Shown piece by piece: positions 15,324 through 23,979 of a stretch of DNA of 39,670 nucleotides (positions are counted from its first letter, which is position 1; the number at the start of each line of letters is the position of its first letter). The stretch covers positions 1 to 39,670 of the forward strand of contig CAJLZE010000010.1 of the NCBI GenBank assembly GCA_905210995.1, read 5' to 3'. A program made the position numbers and the translations under genes. This DNA comes from an uncultured Anaerotruncus sp. (GTDB taxonomy: Bacteria; Bacillota; Clostridia; Oscillospirales; CAG-272). A model generated the notes under the pieces. The model saw nothing but the letters and a program-made list of their open reading frames with translations. It made no database searches and was not told the DNA's origin.

Positions 15324-16076
15324 TCAGCTCTTTACGAATCTTGCAGCCTTTATCGCCGCCGTGAAAAACTCTCTGTCGCTCATCCCGGCGGGATGCTTGA
15401 CTTCAAGCGATATCACGCCGTCATAGTCGGCTATATTTCGGCGCACATAGTCCCAGTCAACGCCGGTCGAATAGCCGGGCAGCAGATGCTCGTCATGCTC
15501 GTACCCGCCGTCGTTGTCATGCAGGTGCAGCGCCGAGAGGCGGTCGCGGTACTTGGGCAGTGCCAGCTTTGTCTGCGAAAAGCACGCCTCGTGCCCGCTG
15601 TCGTAGCAAAAGCGCAGCCGCGCGGAATCTATCCTGTAATATATGTAGTCGATAAAGTGGAAGAACCGCTGATTTTCAAGGCACATATCTATGCCGAGGC
15701 GCTCTGCGCTTTCGACCAGGCGCTTCATGCGGTCGATGCCGAGCTCGCTTATCGGCGGATAATTGTTGCCCGCCGAAACGTGATAGACTATGCGTCTCAC
15801 GCCTATCGCAGCGCATTGCTCCATGTGGTCGAGCAGCATACGGGTGACAGTTTCGCCTTTTTCGTTGCTGCGCCATATGTTGTTTATGCCGTCCCACGGC
15901 GCGTGAACATTGTCGATCACAAGCCCCGCCGCCGCGATGTCGTCGGCAAGCTGCGCGTTCGGATACTTCCCGCCGAGGTGCAAAAGCACCGCGTCGAATC
16001 CGGCAGCGCGTATCTCCGCCAGCGCCGCGCGCGGGTCGGTGTCTATCTTGCCGAGGTGGATGCCGTATTTTATCAT
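15324..16076 (-). CDS. sugar phosphate isomerase/epimerase (AP endonuclease 2-like TIM barrel)
   Basis: 250 residues, ATG at 16074-16076 after AAGGAGGG. The full length matches the family of divalent-metal TIM barrels that includes xylose-isomerase-like sugar isomerases. Visible motifs are AGFDAVLLHLGGKYP, VIDNVHAPWDG, the metal-binding CLENQRF, RFCYDSGHE, SALHLHDNDG...EHLLPG and VISLEVKH. Together they give the Glu/Asp/His/Glu metal set. It follows the aldolase gene on the same strand with only a terminator-like hairpin between and no visible promoter, so it is likely read through from fba. The substrate cannot be read. Confidence 0.87.
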   Translation of the reverse strand: MIKYGIHLGKIDTDPRAALAEIRAAGFDAVLLHLGGKYPNAQLADDIAAAGLVIDNVHAPWDGINNIWRSNEKGETVTRMLLDHMEQCAAIGVRRIVYHVSAGNNYPPISELGIDRMKRLVESAERLGIDMCLENQRFFHFIDYIYYRIDSARLRFCYDSGHEACFSQTKLALPKYRDRLSALHLHDNDGGYEHDEHLLPGYSTGVDWDYVRRNIADYDGVISLEVKHPAGMSDREFFTAAIKAARFVKS

Positions 16077-16104
16077 TCCGAAACCCTCCTTATATATTAA
16101 TATG

Positions 16105-16135
16105 AAAAACGGACTGCCGCCAAAGCGACAGTCCG
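16105..16135 (-). terminator. terminator or attenuator after the aldolase gene
   Basis: Minus strand CGGACTGTCGC, loop TTTG, GCGGCAGTCCG (16135-16110), then TTTTT (16109-16105). It lies 13 bp past the fba stop and about 30 bp before the next start, so it may lower rather than block downstream expression. Confidence 0.85.
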
Positions 16136-16148
16136 CAATGATATACTA

Positions 16149-17114
16149 TCAGGCTTTGCCTGCGGAGCCGAGGACGTCGCGGATCTTGTGGATGACCATT
16201 TCCTTGACGGCGGTGCGGCCCTCGCCGAGATACTCTCTGGGGTCGAAGACCTGGGGCTTTTCCGCAAATACGCGGCGGATCGCGGCGGTCATGGCAAGAC
16301 GGATATCGGAGTCGATGTTGATCTTGCAGACAGCCATCTGAGCAGCCTGGCGCAGCTCTGTTTCGGGAATGCCGATAGCGTCGGGCAGCTTGCCGCCGAG
16401 AGCGTTGATCTCGCGGACGAATTCCTGCGGGACGGAAGAAGCACCGTGCAGCACGATGGGGAAGCCGGGCAGTCTCTTTTCGATCTCCTTGAGGATGTCG
16501 AAGCGGAGCGGAGGCGGAACGAGCAGACCGTCGGCATTGCGGGTGCACTGCTCGGGGGTGAACTTGTATGCGCCGTGAGAGGTGCCGATGGCGATAGCGA
16601 GCGAATCGACGCCGGTGCGGGAGACGAACTCCTCGACCTCTTCGGGACGGGTGTAGGAGGAATCCTCTGCGGAGACGTTCACATCGTCCTCGATGCCGGC
16701 GAGCTTGCCGAGCTCACCCTCAACGACGACGCCGTGTGCGTGAGCATATTCAACGACCTTCTTGGTGAGGGCGATGTTGTCCTCAAAGGAGTGCTTTGAA
16801 CCGTCGATCATAACGGAGGTAAAGCCGCCGTCGATGCAGGATTTGCAGATATCGAAGTCCGCACCGTGGTCAAGGTGAAGGGCGAAGTCAACGCCGCTGT
16901 CCTTAACGGCAGCCTCGGCGAGACCGAGCAGATAAGCGGGCTTGGCGTACTTGCGCGCGCCGGCGGAGACCTGAAGGATAACGGGAGACTTTTCCTCGGC
17001 GGCAGCCTCGGTTATCGCCTGAATGATCTCCATGTTGTTGATGTTGAAAGCGCCGATGGCGTAGCCGCCCTCGTAGGCTTTTCTAAACATTTCCTTGGTT
17101 GAAACAAGAGCCAT
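16149..17114 (-). CDS. fba: class II fructose-1,6-bisphosphate aldolase
   Basis: 321 residues from the ATG at 17112-17114 (AGAAAGG upstream). The longer frame to 17216 is promoter leader. Zinc-dependent enzyme that reversibly splits fructose bisphosphate in glycolysis. Motifs: AIGAFNINNMEIIQA, FALHLDHGADFD with D82 (catalytic) and H83 (zinc), MIDGSKHSFEDNI, VEGELGKLAG, GTSHGAYKF with H180, and VLHGASSVP. Expressed from its own promoter. Confidence 0.95.
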   Translation of the reverse strand: MALVSTKEMFRKAYEGGYAIGAFNINNMEIIQAITEAAAEEKSPVILQVSAGARKYAKPAYLLGLAEAAVKDSGVDFALHLDHGADFDICKSCIDGGFTSVMIDGSKHSFEDNIALTKKVVEYAHAHGVVVEGELGKLAGIEDDVNVSAEDSSYTRPEEVEEFVSRTGVDSLAIAIGTSHGAYKFTPEQCTRNADGLLVPPPLRFDILKEIEKRLPGFPIVLHGASSVPQEFVREINALGGKLPDAIGIPETELRQAAQMAVCKINIDSDIRLAMTAAIRRVFAEKPQVFDPREYLGEGRTAVKEMVIHKIRDVLGSAGKA

Positions 17115-17221
17115 ATCGAATGCCTTTCTCAGAGCCGGACCGCAATGGACCGACCCGGCGCGGTAAGGTGTATTTGGAAGCCGACGGCGTTCCGGATCCC
17201 GCGCCTTGTTATTCATGATAT

Positions 17222-17250
17222 ATTTTACTCTATTTGCGCGCGAAAATCAA
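17222..17250 (-). promoter_or_regulatory. promoter of fba
   Basis: Minus strand TTGATT (17250-17245), 17 bp, TAAAAT (17227-17222), about 108 bp before the start codon. Confidence 0.7.
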
Positions 17251-17384
17251 TAGCAAGCGGAGAAAAAAGTGCAAAAACAGCGCAAAATGACCGCAAAATA
17301 AGACAAAAAACGACCGAAAGAGCGCCCTCCCGCACTTTTGGCGATAAACAGGACATATTTTTTTCGTTTTTTTATGGAAGGTAC

Positions 17385-17413
17385 TTGAATTTCGGAGACG
17401 GAAGTAGTATAAT
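17385..17413 (+). promoter_or_regulatory. promoter of the GH20 gene
   Basis: TTGAAT (17385-17390), 17 bp, TATAAT (17408-17413). It would give a leader of about 135 nt. Confidence 0.8.
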
Positions 17414-17434
17414 GTACTCTGTAGATATATATTC

Positions 17435-17531
17435 GTGCGCAAGACGCCGCAGCCGACCGCAGGGAAGGCGCGCCGAAGCAAAAAACAAACGGCAGCCGCC
17501 GTCCGCGAGGGCGAAAACGGAGCCTGCGCAC
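17435..17531 (+). promoter_or_regulatory. structured leader of the GH20 transcript
   Basis: GTGCGCA (17435-17441) can pair with TGCGCAC (17525-17531), enclosing an ACGGC/GCCGT hairpin (17489-17502) and the palindrome GGCGCGCC (17467-17474). The ribosome site GGGAGG follows at about 17545. Whether this regulates is unknown. The 17251-17384 stretch between the divergent promoters holds only A/T-rich runs. Confidence 0.35.
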
Positions 17532-17556
17532 AGAAGATCAATTTGGGAGGAAAAAC

Positions 17557-20500
17557 ATGAGAACCAAAGCATTCACAAAACTCCTCGCACTGTCGATTGC
17601 TCTGATAATGGTGCTCGGCGTTCTGCCCCTGTCCGTGTTTGCGGATTCGGACACCGAGTCAACCGTATTAAAGAATCGTATAGTGCATCTTGACTGCGGC
17701 AGAAAGTACTTTTCTGTCGATTACATCAAGGGTGTTATCGATGCAATGTATGAAAATGCATTCAACCAGCTTGAACTTGCATTCGGTAACGGTGGGCTTC
17801 GCTTTGTATTGGATGAAAGCGGAATGGATATAAAGTCCGGAAGCAGCACACTGCATTATAGCGAAGATGTGATCTCGGCCATTAAAGAGGGCAATAAGAA
17901 ATTTTATGATGATCCCAACGGTAATGTGCTTACCGAAAAGGAAATGAAAGAGATCATCGCATACGCAGCAAAGAAAGATATTGAGATTGTACCTCTTCTA
18001 AATATGCCGGGACATATGGATGGGCTTTTGAGCAGTTCTCTGTTTTCTGGCTATAAGCTGTCCGGTTCTGATGGTTCGCTCAATCTTAACAATTCCTATG
18101 CAGTGGATTTCGGAAAGGCTTTATTGAAGCTTTATGTTGACTGGTTTAAAGAAAACAGTCCTAAAACAAGCCATTTCAACTTTGGGGCTGACGAGTATGG
18201 GCAGGGCATCCGCAATCCGTATATTGAATCATCGCAAGCAAGTGTAACGTATAATCAGCTTATCAACTATATGAACGATTGTGCTAATGTTATTGAAAAC
18301 GGAGGCATGACCGCACGCTGCTTCAATGATTTTGTGTGCTACAATAAGCGCACGACTTGCAATCTTTACAAAACAGTTGAAGTTTGCTATTGGTCGAACC
18401 AGTGGAACGGCAGCGAGTATAATACCCCAGATGTCATTAGTGCAGCCGGGTATCAAATGATAAACACCAGCCAAAAGTGGTATTATGTTCCCAGCAAGAG
18501 CAACGAATACGGTAAAGATACTGTTCTGTCCAATTTCCAGAAATATGACGTAACCAAATATCAGAATATCAAGAGCGGATATAATTCTGATAGTACTACC
18601 TATACAGAAATTCCTGTCGGCACGACAAATGTCGGTGCAATGTTTGCGATTTGGTGCGACACTCCTTCTGTTGATGTTTCACTTACCGATGTTCAGGAAC
18701 TTATAGCGGCGATGGCGGCTGCCAATTCGAACTATTTTGTGAAGAACACAACTCCCGCGATCGGTGATGACGGTAATGTGGAACAGGTCGGAGATATTCT
18801 CGTAGCCATAATCAATAAAATCTTCAGGCTTTTCCTGAGCGGAAACGCAACAGCCACATGGACGGTTGACAATTCCGACATTGTCGAGATATCTGCAATA
18901 AGTGCCGCACGCACTCTCAAAGCGGCGGGCACAACGTCACAGACTGTTGAGAACGCAAATGCCATTCAGGTCAAAGCGCTCAAAAAAGGCACGGCAACAA
19001 TCAAGGCGATGCTTGATGACGGAACAGTGCTTGAAACCGTTGTTTCTGTCAAAGACCCGGCAAGTGAGGATATCGAACTTGTCGTTGACGGCACGGAAAG
19101 TCTTGTAATAAAAAATAAAGATCTTCGCGGAGACTATACGCCGATGCCCGAAGGCATTGCAAGTGTCAGTGCGGAATATACCAATGTTCCAGGGGAGCCG
19201 AAGGTAACAAAGGTAAGCTCCGTTACGAGCGGTGAGGCTTATATTATCCAGACATCTGACGGTAAGTATTTGACTGCCAATGCCGGAACGACCACAGATG
19301 TTAAGCAAGCTGCTAAATGGACTGTAACAGGAAGCAACGATAACGGTTATACTTTAAAATCCGGAAGCAACTTCCTGCGCTACTATAATAGTAGGTTAAC
19401 AACAACCCCCTACTCATGGCTCGCCACTAGTCTTTACCTCAATCCCGATGACGGAATATTTTATGAGGGGTATTATCATTATTATAATAGGTATTATAAT
19501 AGCATAGGTTGCTCACCTGCAACTTTGTCGGTGACCGAGAAGGTAGAGGAAACAACGCTTACATTCACCGGTTTGAAACCCGGGAAAGCAACTGTTGAAA
19601 TAGACGGTATTACGTACAATATTGCGGTCTCCAAGGATGAGTATACAGTGCCTGTCACATTACAGGTCGGCAACAACTACGGACTGGAGTTCAAGCGCTC
19701 GATTCCGACCGATTGGACGCTCGACTATACGGTAACAGACGGGAACGGTGTAATATCTTTTGATAAAGCCACGCAAAAGGTAAAAGCCATAAAAGAGGGC
19801 TCCGCCAAGGTGGTTGTTAAAGCGACTAAAAACGGTGTTGAGGTCGGAGCATATACATTTGTGTTTGCCGTTTCCAAAAAGGATATGTCAGCGATAACTC
19901 TTCCGGTAAATCTCTGGATCACCAACACAGGTGTTGTTCCTACGGGATGGAGCAATGGAACAGGCAACTTCAGCTATACGGATGACGCCGGAAACCGTCG
20001 CAGCATATACACACTGAAAGCAAATTATTCGGGAGTATATAACAAAAACGGAATAGAGTTAAGCAGCATTTTGCCGGAGGGGAAAGCCGGTACGGCGAAA
20101 AGCTGGGATGGAAATGAATACGATGTGGTGTACTGGAAGAGTGCATATCATACATCGGAAAACAGACAGTCTACTGACGGGTGGACGAACAACTCGCATA
20201 AAGGCATATCATTTAAATACATACGTTATTGGGATGATGAATGGGCGTATTCTGCCGACGGAAAAGAATGGGTCCCTATCAGCAATGTAGGAGCGGGAGC
20301 CGAAGACACTGCCAAAAACCAGGTCAATATATGGTTCCGTCAGAAAACCACTATTACCGACGAGGTTGTTACCGTAATAGTGGACTGGGGACCTATCGAA
20401 TACAGTGCCAATCAGTGCTTGCTTGATTTTGCCGTGAAATATGAAACCGGAGAGCGCTCACCGAGTTCATTCCCTGCTTCGGGCAAGACAATGGGATTTG

Positions 20501-22896
20501 ATTGCCCGACAAATCAGACAGTTCCGCTTGGCAATGGTTATGTTGTAAAGGACACGGACGGAACTTATTATCGTACGGTGTACGGTATCGCCGGTATTGA
20601 GACATCCAATTACGAAGTTTACATGATTACGGTGACACCGAGCAGTGACTCGCATACGACGTATATTAACAAGGGTACCACGCCGAGCACTTATACATAC
20701 AGTGGAACCGAGAAGATCGCTTGGGCTAAAACAGATGAAGACAGAGCCAAATACAGTGATTTGACTGCAACCTCCGATTATAAGGTGGGCGGCGAGGCAT
20801 TCCTTGAAAGCGTAAAAATATATCAGTTCCAGGGCTTGCTTGTTACCTATTACGTCCGTGCAAAACAAACAGAGGATTCGCTGACAGTTCACTATATCAA
20901 CAAATCCAACGGTGATGAATTCTACAGCTACAATATTGCCGTTGCGACGGGAACGATTTTCAAAAACGGCATTGCGTTCGGTAATCCGCGAAAGGGCTAT
21001 CTTGACAATGGTGATGTGATTAACCTGAAGGGAGAAACCCAAAGGGTTTCCTCTGATCTTTCTTCAATGCCGGAAATCAGTGCACAGTACAGATGCAGCA
21101 ACTACGAATGTGATAGTGTAGAACGTCGCGATGGAAAGAATGTTTATCTGTACTACGTATTCGTCAACGCAAAGAGCTATGTTGTTGATTTTGGTTTGCC
21201 GCTGAAGATCAAACTTACAGATCTGAACGCGGATCTTGCCAATGCAACGATTACCGTAGTCACGATTACCGGTGCGACACATGGAAAAGCCGTATATTCC
21301 GATAATATTATCACCTATACGCTCAACAGTATTTTGGACGAAAGCGAACGACTCACTGTAACTGTGACAGGTACTCGAGGAGGAAATACGGATACGGTTT
21401 CGTACAATGTAACTGTTATCCCCGCGTCGACGGTCTATTATGAAGACAGCTTTGTGAATTTCACAGGCGGCGCAGGCGCGGCGAGCGGTGCGAAGTGGGA
21501 GCCTGACACTGACGGCACAACTCAGAGCAACATTTATCAGGCTCTTGAGGAACTCGGAAGCAAGCAGAATCCCTACGGCTACGATACTGCTTACAATAAT
21601 TCCACCAAGTTCTCCATGGGCAGCGCCATGAAGGTCACCGTTTCCAAGAACATGGCGTCCGCTTGGGACACTTACGCTGATTCCGCATGGCCGACCGCGA
21701 CGTTCACCTTCAAGGGCACAGGCTTTGACGTGATCTCGCTGACGGATAATAACTCCGGCATCGTTATCTGCAAAGTCACCAACTCTGAGGGTAAATCCGT
21801 ATACAACAGGTTCATCAACAACTACTACGGCTACAAGTATGTTGACGGTAAGATGGTACAGACTCCTGTTGATGCGAACGCGCTTTATCAGCTGCCGGTT
21901 ATCAAGGTCAAAGATCTTGCTTATGACACATACACCGTAACGCTTACCGCGGCATACGGCGAGGTGTTCGACAAGACCGGAGACTCTGAATACACTTTCT
22001 GGCTTGACGCTATCCGCGTTTACGATCCGCTCGGAGAGGATAACGAAAATTACGTCAAGGACGGTGAAGGCTATCCGCAGTTCATCGAGCTTCGTGATAA
22101 TGTCGTTGCAAAGGAAGGCGGATTCCTGATCGAAGGAAAGGTCGACGCAGATATTACCGAATATAAGAATTTCGGTCCTAACCACGAGGTATATCTCGGA
22201 AAGGATCAGAGTCTGACATTCGCGCTCAGTACTGCTGATTGGAGCAAGGTTGCTTCGGTTCAGCTCGGCTTGAAAGCCGTTGACGGTGCTGCATATTACA
22301 GAATCAACGGTATGAAGAACAACGAGGTTCAGACCGTCAGCACCGCTACCGATATGTACTATGACATCACCGATGTTGCCAAAAACGGCGGAACTGTTGT
22401 CATAACGAACACAGGCGACAATATCCTCTCGCTGACAAATGTCAAGGTAACGTATACAACAGCCGGTAACAAGGCGGATATGACCATGACCGAAGCGCAG
22501 AAGACGCAGGCTGTCGAGATGGTCCGCGCAATGTTCGCTCCCGCAGTCTTTGAGCCCTCGCGCTTTGAAGCCGCATGGAGCAGCAACAACGTCAAGGCAG
22601 GCAGACGTGCATATCTGACCGTCAAGACCTCCACCGACGTTAACGCGATAACCGTTAACGGCGAGACCGTTACGACCTACATCACCCGCACCGAGCGCAA
22701 GGGTTGGGGCTGGAACGCCACGCGCGTGACCTACCGTGAGTTCATCTGGTCCGTCACCGCCGAGGAGACTGCCGACTACACCGTCGCCGCCGTCAACTCC
22801 GAGGGCGTTGCAAGCGAGCCCGTTACCGTAACGCTCACCGTGCAGCCCAAAAAGCAGCAGTCGTCCTGGTGGGACAGATTCAGCCGCTGGTTCTGA
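17557..22896 (+). CDS. 1779-residue secreted GH20-type glycosidase with C-terminal accessory domains
   Basis: The signal peptide (1-29) ends VFADS, and GGGAGG precedes the ATG. Residues about 40-400 resemble the GH20 beta-N-acetylhexosaminidase/lacto-N-biosidase barrel: HLDCGRKYFSVDYIKGVIDAM, PLLNMPGHMD (147-155), the catalytic Asp-Glu pair D212-E213 in NFGADEYG, and aromatic VCYWSNQW near 280. A bacterial Ig-like domain (KGTATIKAMLDDGTVLETVV) follows, then a ricin-like segment (IIQTSDGKYLTANAG). A second Ig-like unit and several beta-rich regions come next, one with MucBP-like LTVHYINKSNGDEF near residue 1108. The C-terminal 125 residues end in KKQQSSWWDRFSRWF with no LPXTG motif. It probably trims hexosamine-containing host or microbial glycans outside the cell (inference). 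The first two thirds are AT-richer than the last third. Confidence 0.85.
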   Translation: MRTKAFTKLLALSIALIMVLGVLPLSVFADSDTESTVLKNRIVHLDCGRKYFSVDYIKGVIDAMYENAFNQLELAFGNGGLRFVLDESGMDIKSGSSTLHYSEDVISAIKEGNKKFYDDPNGNVLTEKEMKEIIAYAAKKDIEIVPLLNMPGHMDGLLSSSLFSGYKLSGSDGSLNLNNSYAVDFGKALLKLYVDWFKENSPKTSHFNFGADEYGQGIRNPYIESSQASVTYNQLINYMNDCANVIENGGMTARCFNDFVCYNKRTTCNLYKTVEVCYWSNQWNGSEYNTPDVISAAGYQMINTSQKWYYVPSKSNEYGKDTVLSNFQKYDVTKYQNIKSGYNSDSTTYTEIPVGTTNVGAMFAIWCDTPSVDVSLTDVQELIAAMAAANSNYFVKNTTPAIGDDGNVEQVGDILVAIINKIFRLFLSGNATATWTVDNSDIVEISAISAARTLKAAGTTSQTVENANAIQVKALKKGTATIKAMLDDGTVLETVVSVKDPASEDIELVVDGTESLVIKNKDLRGDYTPMPEGIASVSAEYTNVPGEPKVTKVSSVTSGEAYIIQTSDGKYLTANAGTTTDVKQAAKWTVTGSNDNGYTLKSGSNFLRYYNSRLTTTPYSWLATSLYLNPDDGIFYEGYYHYYNRYYNSIGCSPATLSVTEKVEETTLTFTGLKPGKATVEIDGITYNIAVSKDEYTVPVTLQVGNNYGLEFKRSIPTDWTLDYTVTDGNGVISFDKATQKVKAIKEGSAKVVVKATKNGVEVGAYTFVFAVSKKDMSAITLPVNLWITNTGVVPTGWSNGTGNFSYTDDAGNRRSIYTLKANYSGVYNKNGIELSSILPEGKAGTAKSWDGNEYDVVYWKSAYHTSENRQSTDGWTNNSHKGISFKYIRYWDDEWAYSADGKEWVPISNVGAGAEDTAKNQVNIWFRQKTTITDEVVTVIVDWGPIEYSANQCLLDFAVKYETGERSPSSFPASGKTMGFDCPTNQTVPLGNGYVVKDTDGTYYRTVYGIAGIETSNYEVYMITVTPSSDSHTTYINKGTTPSTYTYSGTEKIAWAKTDEDRAKYSDLTATSDYKVGGEAFLESVKIYQFQGLLVTYYVRAKQTEDSLTVHYINKSNGDEFYSYNIAVATGTIFKNGIAFGNPRKGYLDNGDVINLKGETQRVSSDLSSMPEISAQYRCSNYECDSVERRDGKNVYLYYVFVNAKSYVVDFGLPLKIKLTDLNADLANATITVVTITGATHGKAVYSDNIITYTLNSILDESERLTVTVTGTRGGNTDTVSYNVTVIPASTVYYEDSFVNFTGGAGAASGAKWEPDTDGTTQSNIYQALEELGSKQNPYGYDTAYNNSTKFSMGSAMKVTVSKNMASAWDTYADSAWPTATFTFKGTGFDVISLTDNNSGIVICKVTNSEGKSVYNRFINNYYGYKYVDGKMVQTPVDANALYQLPVIKVKDLAYDTYTVTLTAAYGEVFDKTGDSEYTFWLDAIRVYDPLGEDNENYVKDGEGYPQFIELRDNVVAKEGGFLIEGKVDADITEYKNFGPNHEVYLGKDQSLTFALSTADWSKVASVQLGLKAVDGAAYYRINGMKNNEVQTVSTATDMYYDITDVAKNGGTVVITNTGDNILSLTNVKVTYTTAGNKADMTMTEAQKTQAVEMVRAMFAPAVFEPSRFEAAWSSNNVKAGRRAYLTVKTSTDVNAITVNGETVTTYITRTERKGWGWNATRVTYREFIWSVTAEETADYTVAAVNSEGVASEPVTVTLTVQPKKQQSSWWDRFSRWF

Positions 22897-22917
22897 GAAA
22901 GGAAAGGATAAGTTGAA

Positions 22918-23145
22918 ATGAAAAAGACCTATGTAAAGCCCGAGCTGTCCTTTGAAAGCTTTGAGCTGAGCGCAAGCATCGCTTCCGGCTGTGGTGCAAA
23001 AACTTACCATAGTGATGTGACGTGCTCACCTTTTCCGGGAGAGAAAGTTTTTACATCTTTCGAAGGAGGATGCGAAACGTTTCCCGATGATAGGGGTTTG
23101 TGCTATCAAATGGCTACGGACGCAGATAGACTCTTCGCATCATAA
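22918..23145 (+). CDS. Cys-containing small peptide, candidate RiPP precursor
   Basis: 75 residues with GAAAGGA before the ATG, 21 bp after the GH20 stop. The N-terminus MKKTYVKPELSFESFELSAS continues IASGCG. A short basic start, Tyr-x-Lys-Pro, an amphipathic Glu-Phe helix and a Gly/Cys junction is the layout of leader peptides in Clostridia radical-SAM peptide clusters. The presumed core (about residues 25-75) has cysteines at 25, 36, 52 and 62 among Ser, Thr, Asp and aromatic residues, with no membrane segment. Radical SAM/SPASM and PqqD genes follow within 3.2 kb, with a hairpin in between. Modification, cleavage site and activity are inference. A short non-modified secreted protein is the alternative, but no Sec signal is visible. 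Confidence 0.7.
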   Translation: MKKTYVKPELSFESFELSASIASGCGAKTYHSDVTCSPFPGEKVFTSFEGGCETFPDDRGLCYQMATDADRLFAS

Positions 23146-23154
23146 CTGATCTTT

Positions 23155-23185
23155 TTGCCCCGCCCGGTGTGGGCGGGGCAATTTT
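23155..23185 (+). terminator. terminator/attenuator after the peptide gene
   Basis: TTGCCCCGCCC (23155-23165), loop GGTGT, GGGCGGGGCAA (23171-23181), TTTT to 23185. No clear promoter follows before 23248, so downstream genes would depend on read-through, giving much more peptide mRNA than enzyme mRNA. Confidence 0.85.
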
Positions 23186-23247
23186 GGGGTAAAAGCCGGG
23201 GGCGCGCCCGCGCACGGCGCTGAAATTCGAAAGGCGGTTTTGTTTTT

Positions 23248-23979
23248 ATGACACAAAAGTCCGGAATATCAAAAAAAACGCTGATGGGGCTGATATGCGC
23301 CGTCGGCGCGCTGCTCGTTTGCCTTGTCACGGCGCTCGTGGTCGTTTATCTCGTCAGGCAGAGCGATCCGCCCGCGCCCGATATCGAGGGCAGGATCGAC
23401 GTCAGCCCCACCACCCTTGACGGCACCGACATCGGCGACGGCATCGTGGTCGAGAGCATCGGCAGATATGCCGGTATGTTCGTTGAGGACGGCACCGACG
23501 AGACCGTCTCCGAGGTCTTTGCGCTGACGGTGAGAAACACGTCCGAAAAGACCGTGCAATACGCTCACATCGTGCTGAGCCGCGAGGGTGAAAAATACGA
23601 ATTCGACCTCACCACCGTTCCCGCGGGCGCCGTGGTGCAGCTGCTCGAAATGGGCAGAAAAAAACTGCCTGCCGATGTAGCCGGGCTCGAGGCATCCGTC
23701 ACGCTGTGGGCGCCTTTTGCCGAGGAGCCCTCGCTCTGTGCGGATATTTTCGAGATCGAAGGCACCGAGCGCGGCATTACGGTCAAAAATATCTCCGACA
23801 GGGATGTCACCGGGCAGATCTACATATATTACAAAAGCGCCTACGGTGACAAGCTGATAGGCGGGATAACATACCGCGCCGGTGTGAAGGATCTTGCCGC
23901 CGGTGCGAGCGCGACCTGCTATGCAGGGCATTATTCAAAGGATTACAGCAAGGTGCTGTTTGTAACGTATGTTCCGTGA
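23248..23979 (+). CDS. membrane-anchored extracytoplasmic protein
   Basis: 243 residues. One strong N-terminal membrane helix (about 11-37, LMGLICAVGALLVCLVTALVVVYLV) with a basic cytosolic end, then an outside region of two beta-rich parts. VFALTVRNTSEKTVQYAHIVLSREGEKYEFDLTTVPAGAVVQL and ITVKNISDRDVTGQIYIYYKS...DLAAGASATCYAGHY look like FxLYM-type Ig-like folds. No enzyme motif. The ribosome site is GAAAGGCGG with a longish spacer. Its last 11 bases overlap the next gene, so it belongs to the cassette. It may hold the peptide or its export partner at the membrane (inference). Confidence 0.7.
   Translation: MTQKSGISKKTLMGLICAVGALLVCLVTALVVVYLVRQSDPPAPDIEGRIDVSPTTLDGTDIGDGIVVESIGRYAGMFVEDGTDETVSEVFALTVRNTSEKTVQYAHIVLSREGEKYEFDLTTVPAGAVVQLLEMGRKKLPADVAGLEASVTLWAPFAEEPSLCADIFEIEGTERGITVKNISDRDVTGQIYIYYKSAYGDKLIGGITYRAGVKDLAAGASATCYAGHYSKDYSKVLFVTYVP

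Noticed and set aside
21064..23010. 648-codon open frame on the minus strand opposite the GH20 C-terminal half and the peptide gene
   Set aside because: It mirrors the codon bias of the real plus-strand genes, has no recognisable domain, covers two well-supported genes and lacks a ribosome site.
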